A DNA stretch of 64,000 nt, from NCBI GenBank assembly GCA_021234155.1, contig JAJEKV010000756.1:1-64000 (forward strand), read 5' to 3'. Positions within the stretch are counted from its first letter, which is position 1; each line of letters begins with the position of its first letter. Positions 57,045 to 64,000 of the stretch are shown here, piece after piece. Source of the stretch: Isoetes taiwanensis (taxonomy: Eukaryota > Streptophyta > Lycopodiopsida > Isoetales > Isoetaceae). The notes under the pieces are model-generated. The model searched no databases. It was not told where the DNA came from and worked only from the letters and a program-made list of their open reading frames with translations. The position numbers and the translations under genes are program-made.

Positions 57045-59760
57045 TAGTCTAGCCAAAGATCGGGATCCTTTCGGATTTCCTCCATCTCCTCTTTGTCCAA
57101 CAATGAGTACCTTTCTTTATCCGGATACGTTGGTCAACCGATACCTTTGGACACCACCATTCCACCCCGCACATGGTTGAAGTTAATATTACCCTTCTTT
57201 GCAAATATCGAGAGATAGTGAACCCCAACCACACTTTGGATATGTATCTAAATCTGATGGCTTTACTACCACAAATTGGTGGCATTCCAAGTCGGTGGAA
57301 GGTTCATAAGCATCCATGCCTAGAAACTTTTGGCCTATTGTTCTTAGGACCAACATAGTGTTTGTTTAAGGAGGAGGAGCATATTGCTTGCGAATGCTAC
57401 TTACGGTGTCATCAAAATCCCAAAGACACGCTAAGGTCTTCCACCTAGTCTTAGGCAACCACCCTTCTTTCAATTCATCTGAGGATGTGTCTATCTCCCC
57501 CAACAGGTTAATCACCTTCTTCCAGTAAGCCACCAAGGCACGGTTGGTGTCATCGGATTGGTTTTGCCAATGCTTTATATAGTCTTGGATTCCTTCCTTA
57601 GTCAATCCCAATTGCTTCACTTCTTGATGAGGTTTTAAAGCTTTTGGTTGACCTAGAGGTATCATAGGCTTGCCATTCTCATCTCGCCATATTTCCTCCC
57701 CTCCTCTCCACTCATCCTCTGAAGGTCTCATCTTCCATTGGAAGATTGGAATCCCATCTCTCACCCAAAAAAGTGAAACGCAGAGGCACGGAATGACCTT
57801 CAAGATCCAATGTATAACCATCCACAAAGCTCTTCTTCCAATCGGGCACTTCTTCTATGAGAGAAGCTATAGGGTTTGGAGTAGTGCATTCATGCAAGAT
57901 TTCCATTAGCCTAGGAAAAGTTGGTCCTTTGTTTGTTGCCAAGATACAACTATATTTGCCAAATAATGCATCCACATCCTCATGGGTATGCCGGGCATAA
58001 GAAACCCTAAATTAACTCTTTCAAATATCCCCACAAATGTTAAGTAGGATAGGAAAGAAAACATCCACTGTTCTTATTTTGCAAGACACAATTATCAAGT
58101 TGCAAGAAAACTTTTGGGTAGATCTTGAGGTTTATACGTGAAGTTGAAGCTCCAACATGTTCATTAGACCCATGCTTCCCTAAACCTTGCCTTGCTGAAC
58201 TTTTCAATATTGTTAAGGTTTCCATCTAACAATGCTCTATGTAGTGCACAGCTAGTCTGTAAGGTCCCGGAGGTGACCATTGTATCCATTTTCATAGTTT
58301 CAAACACCTCATGATACTCCCAATATGAAAATCGGACCATCACTCCACAACTCAAACTAAAATGGCCATAGTAGGTTTGATTCTACCCATGCAAGATTGC
58401 CCCCGCCATTGAGATACAAAAGGGTATGATCTTCCACATGACTTTGGTATGTACTTGAATTGTGGAAGACAAGTCTTTTGCTGGTCCATCTTGTCATGTA
58501 TAATACATAAATAGTTATTGGGTTCCAATGCGGATAAAGTCCTCCACATCCAATACCTTCATATGCTCCCTTATCCTAGCCCTTTGACTGTTTTGCAGTC
58601 TTATCAAGAGTCTCCTTCAACTTAGCACATAAATTGCACTTTGCAAAGTTGTTTGAAGTTGCTATGGTGACATGATTGAAATCTTCTTCCATAACCTACT
58701 AAAGCTAGGTTGGGATATTGGAAGAATTCCCAATTCTGAAGTAGGAATTCACTTCTTCCAAAATACTTTGATTGCACAATGTGATAGCAACCTTTTCTCA
58801 ACAATTCGCTCTTCCCTTTTCATCCCTTATCCCTTTGTGTGGCATAGACTTGCATTGAAATCAATATATTTTTCAAATATCTCCCACGCAGCTTGGTCCT
58901 AGCTGTTGGTCTCAACAAACCATTATTTCCATGTAAAACAATCCTATTTCCCTCGCTTTGTTTTTGCCAATTATGCCATGAAGAAGTTGGAATTGCATGG
59001 ACTACCGCCATGCTTTGCACATATCCATTTGCCTAGCAAAGGGTATCTTTTCCGTTTGGGTTTCTTTCATCTTGAAGTGCATGCCTTTCAAGATTGTGTA
59101 CATGTAGGTCCTCCTCTCATCGGTGTGTGTACTCTTTGAAAAGTGGCTCTTGCTTCCACCAATTATTCTATTGTGAAGAATTGCATACAATCACTCCAAC
59201 AACAACTGAGCCCCTAACCTTCACCATTGTCTCCGTTTTTGGTGTCACTAATCAACTTGGCTTTTGCTAGGATAATGTCTGGCAACCGATACTTCTCCCC
59301 TTTTGCCTAGGTTTTAGAGTTCCAACCGCCAATGGATCAATATCAAGACAATCATTGTCCCCAACAACCTCGGGCTCGAAAATATAATCCTCCACAAATT
59401 GAACACTACTTATAGGCCGTATGCCATGATGCAAAGGAACCTCAATTTTGACACAACCAAAACATTCCTTGTCACCCCAAACCTTTACGTTTCCAGGTTG
59501 TCTTCCAACATCGAAATTGCAATACCAATATTGTCTTCCCTAGCCTTTCATCATTACTTGACTTGATGGGATCTGCTAGCACAATGACTCCTTGGCCTAC
59601 TATTTCCTTGTTGCACCTCGCGCACGATTCTCACCTTCTTGTTCCTCCCAACCCTACTATAGAGGACTAATTGTTTTCTTCAACATTCTTGCTAGGAGTT
59701 GGTTTTTCATTGATATTGCTCTTTCACCATCGAGTTGAGGGGCACCATTGACCTAGGCAA
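57045..59760 (-). pseudogene. Transposon-type gene with HTHEDVDALFG motif (DUF7869-like), frameshifted
   Basis: A long minus-strand gene of a family seen in many copies in plant genomes. I recall it as carrying the DUF7869 domain; the biochemical role is unknown to me. In minus-strand order: VEDYIFEPEVVGDNDCL near 59410-59355; HFSKSTHTDERRTYMYTIL at about 59140-59085; HGNNGLLRPTARTK near 58945-58900; NYLCIIHDKMDQQKT within 58549-58352; LQLDNCVLQNKNSGC within 58225-58040; ARHTHEDVDALFGKYS at about 57996-57950; then two long frames, 57975-57712 and 57827-57366 (153 codons), with WRDENGKPMIPLG and LKPHQEVKQLGLTKEGIQ, and the tail IRFRYISKVWLGFTIS at 57285-57049. The order HDKMD, QLDN-NKN, HTHEDVDALFG is the conserved core. 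At least five frame changes occur, some of which could be introns. No terminal repeats were found. Confidence 0.7.
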
Positions 59761-60009
59761 ATTGCACCCTTTTTAGTCAATGAGTAAGAAAAAATTATTA
59801 CACCATATAAAAAAGTATGTACATTTATGGAATATGTAGAGGTAAATCAAATTTTTTAAAAGCAAGAAATTCCTTGGAAATAGGTTTAATATAATAATAA
59901 CAATGGAAGTTAACGTAAAATCATTTAAAACAAGAATTTTCATGGCAACAACAAAAATGACATTTATATAAATATATCCAAATTTAATTATCGAAAATTT
60001 GGATATATT
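59761..60009. other. AT-rich spacer
   Basis: No frame or repeat was seen. Poly-A-rich upstream sequence of the promoter block that follows. Confidence 0.4.
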
Positions 60010-60029
60010 ACTGAAAAGACATATAACTA

Positions 60030-60200
60030 ATAGGCGTGGAATTTATTATCCATAATAATATACCCTGATAATATAAATGGCGGGGAATTTAATTGCGCTG
60101 CAGGTTATTTGAGGCAATAAATTATTCACGCTAATTTCTAATTAACCCTATATAAATCGGTTCACACTCTCAAGACCATTCGTCCCCATTTTTTTTTTCG
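60030..60200 (+). promoter_or_regulatory. TATA promoter block, copy 1
   Basis: ATTATTCACGCTAATTT (60121-60137) lies 30 bp before a plant-type TATA box CTATATAAAT (TATAAAT at 60151-60157), followed by a pyrimidine-rich CACTCTCAAGACC. The same arrangement, with identical upstream box and almost identical spacing, recurs at 61284-61345. A transcript would start near 60180. A 9-bp hairpin, AGACCTCGG with CCGAGGTCT, lies just downstream at about 60210-60253. Confidence 0.6.
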
Positions 60201-60840
60201 CCCACATGGGCGAAGACCTCGGAACTCGAACTTCATGAAGAACCCGAGGTCTCACAAAGAGGCGTCGGGTTGAAGAACTCTCTTCCTCCCCTCATAGATT
60301 TTCTTGCCCAATTCTCCTCCGATTAGGTCAGGAGGATGATGCTTTTTGGACATGGAAGAGGAGGGAGTTGAGCTCCTACGATTCTCGATTCAGAAGAGGA
60401 GGAAGAGGGAGGAAGAGGAGGAGTTGGAGGAGAGGAGGAGATGTCCTCCCAAGAGCATGAAACCCGCCGCCCGAGGTTGGTTTGACCCCAGAAAGAGAAT
60501 GAAATCTCCGAAGAGGAGGAGGAGGAAGAGGGAGGAGGGGGGAGGAAGAGGATGAGGAGGAAGGTCGAGGACCCCACCGGTTTTTAGAATGGTCGGAGAG
60601 ATGAGCCGGTTTGCATGTGCTTTTTATTTTATTTTTTCACCTTTTTTCTTTTCTAACACCTTTCTTCCTTCTTTGTTGCGGGCGTGGAAGATCAATGATG
60701 CATCCCATGCCTTTTTTTTGGTTGCTTCTGAAGCTTTTGGACCGCCTCAGGGCATTTTTCCCTGTAATTTTGTGAAAAGCCTTGAGGCATCTGTACATTC
60801 TCCTCTTATGAATGAAATCAAAGGTTTTTCGTCATAAAAT
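60201..60840 (+). other. Candidate transcribed region 1 with GAGGA-rich coding-like stretch
   Basis: Downstream of promoter copy 1. A 69-codon frame (60346-60555) encodes an Arg/Glu-rich low-complexity protein (MDMEEEGVELLRFSIQKRRK at its start), driven by a purine-rich GAGGA repeat at 60357-60570. The opposite strand reads Pro/Ser-rich. A second plus frame follows at 60589-60837. The purine bias means the frames may be fortuitous. I see no domain and assign no function. The promoter and the change in composition are the reasons to list it. Confidence 0.3.
60357..60570 (+). repeat. Purine-rich GAGGA/GAAGA low-complexity tract
   Basis: About 200 bp of nearly pure A/G on the plus strand, built from irregular GAGGA and GAAGAGG units. 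Such tracts act as splicing enhancers or form triplexes in other systems. Here it produces the acidic-basic frame noted above. Confidence 0.75.
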
Positions 60841-61164
60841 TTTTCTTCAAGCAAGTGTTCTTGAGCAGTTTTTATTTTATAAAATTATTTGAATTAAATA
60901 AGCTGTTTTCTCAATTATTTTGTCTCCAAGTCGTTATCTCTAAAATTTTGTATCTGCAAATTTTGTCTCAACAAAGTCTGAACACTATAAATCAACCACA
61001 TGAGAAATCTCATTCAATCACAAGAACCATAGGAAATTTTCCTATCTGACGTAAAAACAATTCCCCCAACCTTACAAGTCATTTTTTTAGCCTTCATAAT
61101 TTTGCCTTTAAAATCATTTTTAATTTAGCCTATATATAAAATTTCTAAATTCTATTTTTTGAAT

Positions 61165-61350
61165 GCAATAAATGGAATAAAATTGGAGAATTTATTGCAT
61201 GAAATGCAATATTATCCATATATACTATATACATGTCATGTCCGGCGGGAAGAAGGCCAAAGGCGTGTTAATTCAAGCAATCAATTATTCACGCTAATTT
61301 TTTTCTAATGTGCCTATATAAATCCATTTTACTCTCAAAGTTCACATTTT
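61165..61350 (+). promoter_or_regulatory. TATA promoter block, copy 2
   Basis: ATTATTCACGCTAATTT (61284-61300) lies 31 bp before TATATAAAT (61315-61323), followed by TTTTACTCTCAAAGTTCAC. It matches promoter copy 1 at 60121-60175. Upstream, AATTTATT and ATTATCCATA are also shared in looser form. The shared core plus the same TATA spacing implies that a promoter was duplicated as a unit. Confidence 0.6.
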
Positions 61351-61660
61351 CTTCCTTCCTTCATACGATTTGCGGTTTGCTAAACCTGTTTTGTGTTTGC
61401 GCCGTCCCAAAATCTTGGTGACGATTTATATTCATCAATGTTAGATGTTTGGGTTTGACAATTCCTAACACTAAAGACTTCGCCTTTTGTTGCATAGCAT
61501 CATGGCGAGGAGGAAATGCGGAATTAAGAAAAACCAAAAAGCGGAGGACTTCGGGTGCGAATCGAAAAGCCTCGGGAATTAAAACCACAAGCATGGTCCT
61601 CAGTTTCTTGAATCCTTCGACCCTCGAGAACTCAAGGTTAGTTTTCATTTAGTTTTTAAG
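61351..61660 (+). other. Candidate first exon downstream of promoter copy 2
   Basis: After a CTTCCTTCCTTC leader, a 67-codon plus frame (61449-61652; MGLTIPNTKDFAFCCIASWR at its start) and a second, overlapping short frame from ATG 61503 (MARRKCGIKKNQKAEDFGCE, ending within 26 codons) are present. AACTCAAGGTTAGT at about 61629-61642 resembles a 5' splice site. Which frame is used, if any, is undecided. No homologue is recognised. Confidence 0.3.
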
Positions 61661-62510
61661 TTGCATCTCAATGGGGGTTTAATCCAAGAAGACTTTTGCA
61701 TTGCTCGAGGCGGAGGAAGCGGATGATGTTTATGGAAATCCAGAATAGTTTTATAAACTTCATTTCTTTTTGTTCAGTAAATTCGAAGTTCTCTTCTGAT
61801 TAATCATGCTGTGCGTACAAAGAAGTTCCCCTATTATGAATAAGTGTAGTAAACATTAGAAAATGCGAAGATAATATTTGAAACTGCGCTAAAGCGTGTT
61901 TATGTCTTTCTGGCCTTCAACATGAATACTGCCTTTCGTTAGGCATTCGGAGGAGGAGAAAAAACACATAGAGATAGATAAGTAAAATAGATAAAGGCAG
62001 GCAGTGTTGCAGCTTGGTTTTTCTCCTCTACCGGATACCCTATGTGGGCGGTTTTCTATGAGTTTGCGTTACAATTGTATCTACTTTCAACTTTTAAACA
62101 ACCCGGCGGTCTCTTGATTTCAGTTATAAATAAATAAATATAACACCGGTGAATACTTGCGATACTAAACTCCTTTCGGTGATAGATGCCGGTTACATTA
62201 AATGCCGGTTGGTGGCAGAAGATGGATTAATTACATTTGGGCCAATCCACCACCGGTAGCTCAGTTTGACTCCAATCTCGATCCATTGAACGCGGCCAGA
62301 ACACCAGGTCGGTAAGACACCGATCTTACAACCCGTTACTTGGATCAGAAGTAATGATGATGGCGGCCCGGAAGGCCGGGCAATGATAGATGCGAATGCG
62401 GGGCCCTACCGTTTAGCCCTCTTATCTAATCACCGAATGCGGTGCATGCATTGATAGAGAGTGAATCTCGCATCCGTCATTTCGAATTTAAAATGAGCTA
62501 GCACGTTTCT
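61661..62510. other. No gene recognised
   Basis: Could be intron or 3' sequence of the preceding locus. A GC-rich island at 62190-62420, with repeated GCCGG, has no frame of note. Confidence 0.35.
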
Positions 62511-62512
62511 GA

Positions 62513-62803
62513 GTGGTTGGCCTGCAGGATGCCAACGAACCGCTACCAGTGGGTATACGATGCAGCTGGAATAGCTCAACCAATGGAACCACCTCTGGCC
62601 AGCTTCTCGATGCATTGGAGGTTCGGGCGGGCTTGAGGGGCTTGGGGAGGCGGGGAGGTGGAGGTGGGCGCGGCGGGGGTGGTGGAGCTAGAAACACAGT
62701 GTTTTCTTTGGGGTTTTACAGAGAGAAGAATTCACTATACCACTGCAATGGAAATGGAGAATATTCGATGCTACTACTGGATGGGAGGCTTGAAAGCAAA
62801 TAG
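62513..62803 (+). other. Unassigned 96-codon frame with Gly-rich tract
   Basis: The frame contains GTTSGQLLDALEVRAGLRGL and then about 15 mostly Gly/Arg residues from a GGCGGGGAGGTGGAGG tract (62640-62692). The opposite strand reads Pro-rich (minus 62488-62697). Low-complexity GC-rich sequence opens frames by chance, so this is weak evidence of a gene. Confidence 0.25.
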
Positions 62804-62863
62804 TGGGATTTTATGCAGTTTATCCAGGTTTATCCGGATTATATACAATTGTAATCTTTTTCA

Positions 62864-63220
62864 ATGAATACAACAAATTTTTGTCTACTTCTATATTTCT
62901 ACAATGTAATACATGTTATACCTTTTTTAAGCGGTTTTCTTAGCCCATGCAACAAATGTTCCAACACTTTTCTCAACCGTATCCCCATAGGGTGTCTGCG
63001 AGGTAAAGCTTCATCCATAGCGCGGCGGATTAATCTTTGTAATGGGACATACTTATCTGGCGAATTCCATGGCGGTTTACGGTCGGATCGATGGAGTCGA
63101 TCTTGCATAATCTACTTTCCTTTACGTTTTGCGGTTAACATGAAACATTCATCGCCGACTTTGCAGAAAATTGCTATTGAACACCTACTGGCCAAATTAA
63201 TGTTCAAGCTATTGGAATGA
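62864..63220 (+). other. Unassigned 118-codon frame, opposed by a 69-codon minus frame
   Basis: The plus frame begins with a hydrophobic stretch (MNTTNFCLLLYFYNVIHVIP) that could act as a signal or membrane segment. The minus frame 63108-62899 (MQDRLHRSDRKPPWNSPDKY at its start) is basic, and its codon pattern looks at least as protein-like. I recognise neither. It may be a decayed gene on either strand. Confidence 0.25.
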
Positions 63221-63479
63221 GATGAATACGAGTCGTAGCCATTCTTGAGAAGGCGATTGGAAGGTCTAAAGCTGATTTGAGAAAGGCGGCGCTATAAAAC
63301 TTCAGTGGGAAAATTGAATTAGAAAAGATTAGGTTAACCTCCGTTTGGGATAAATTTGCGGAATACTTTTGGGTGAATTGGTTTTAAAAACTTTAATAGA
63401 AAGAAATTATTTGAATGAGGTCTTCGTCATTATTATTTTATATCGAAATATTTGGCTTGCATTTTGTTTTTTTCTTCAA

Positions 63480-63680
63480 ATTTCTCTATTTCTCGTCTGG
63501 TGAAAAAGCTATTTCTTGAAGCATTTCGGCAGCGTGTCCAGGCGACCTTCGGCCTCTGTTACTAAGCGACTCGATGTCTTCTAAAGCAGATAAATTCCGG
63601 CCCGGGCGAGAGAAGAAGGTGGAAGAGGAATCCAAACCGACACTTCTGGCCGGAGGGCGTTGATCGAATACCACGAATAC
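63480..63680 (-). other. Short coding-like stretch, possible exon
   Basis: The minus frame 63674-63486 (62 codons) contains SSSTFFSRPGRNLSALEDIE and then GRRSPGHAAEMLQEIAF. The plus strand has a short ATG frame at 63571 (MSSKADKFRPGREKKVEEES). Base composition is clearly more balanced than the flanking AT-rich DNA. The minus frame looks more protein-like. No family is recognised. Confidence 0.3.
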
Positions 63681-63744
63681 GAACCCTATTCAAAGGTATT
63701 TAATTTGCCCACGAATACCTACTTGTGTGGAAGTATTATGCTTG

Positions 63745-63825
63745 CATGAATTTGAGATATTTCCCTTTCACTTCATATACTTTGCATGAGTTTGAGTTAA
63801 TATACTTTGCATGAATTTTAAAAAG
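63745..63825 (+). repeat. Short degenerate tandem repeat
   Basis: TTGCATGA(A/G)TTT occurs three times (about 63742, 63782 and 63808), the last two inside the longer phrase ATACTTTGCATGA. It is a small local amplification. Confidence 0.6.
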
Positions 63826-64000
63826 TAATAACATCGATTAATGCTACGATTGTCCGATTCTATAGAACATAATTTTGCTACATTTTTATATATAGAATAT
63901 AGCGGTGTTAGGCAGGTTGGAATAGCAATGTTCAATGAGGTTAAATAGTGAAATATGGATTCATGGGGGTATGTGGCTTAAAATGTGGATGCAAAATACA

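Noticed and set aside
60323-60577. Pro/Ser-rich minus-strand protein
   Set aside because: It is the complement of a purine-rich low-complexity tract; composition alone explains the open frame.

Overview
The window reads as nuclear DNA from a land plant with a large, repeat-rich genome. It is AT-rich, has no operons or ribosome binding sites, and its longest open frames are about 100-160 codons. Nearly everything recognisable is a decayed transposable element of a plant type: non-LTR retrotransposons with APE endonuclease and reverse transcriptase, a small Ty1/copia-type LTR element with a tRNA-iMet primer site, two hAT-like transposase genes, and one large transposon-type gene with an HTHEDVDALFG motif. 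From what I remember of related sequences, the last two families are common in seed-free plants and gymnosperms. That is only a hint about the host, because no host gene could be named with certainty. Frames break every 50-150 codons even inside well-conserved blocks, so real decay and assembly error cannot be told apart from sequence alone.

Layout. 1-2950: a short direct repeat, then the 5' half of a LINE (endonuclease). 3037-4280: three tandem ~395-bp units, each with tRNA-like promoter boxes on the minus strand. 4300-7610: unassigned sequence with a short tandem duplication, a ~150-bp-arm fold-back, then a LINE reverse-transcriptase fragment. 8400-11370: three retroelement 3' ends. 11340-16060: a tandem duplication of about 2-2.7 kb whose first copy was split by more LINE sequence; each copy ends in the same short start-codon ORF. 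16060-22560: a hAT-like gene, its N-terminal part at 16.1-17.0 kb and its C-terminal part at 21.4-22.55 kb, with a 3.1-kb gag-only LTR retrotransposon (minus strand) between them. 22.6-34.4 kb: mostly featureless, apart from small tandem duplications and a coding-like, CpG-rich stretch at 24.9-25.9 kb.

34.4-39.4 kb: perfect palindromes, a ~0.8-kb tandem duplication with ~2-kb spacing, and a possible promoter plus first exon on the minus strand. 40.8-53.3 kb: a repeat present at both ends in the same orientation; between the copies lie a reversed poly(A) retroelement end, a ~3.4-kb LINE with unusually long flanking repeats, and a minus-strand LINE whose 3' end matches the tails of that same repeat. 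53.9-56.1 kb: a second hAT-like gene. 57.0-59.8 kb: the HTHEDVDALFG-type gene (minus). 60.0-61.7 kb: two copies of one TATA promoter block in tandem, each followed by transcribed-looking sequence, the best candidate here for host genes. 62.5-63.7 kb: small unassigned ORFs.

Functionally this is a graveyard of self-copying elements rather than a pathway. The relationships are of parasite and host element: LTR element inside hAT gene, LINE inside duplicated DNA, and short non-coding elements carrying the tail of a LINE.
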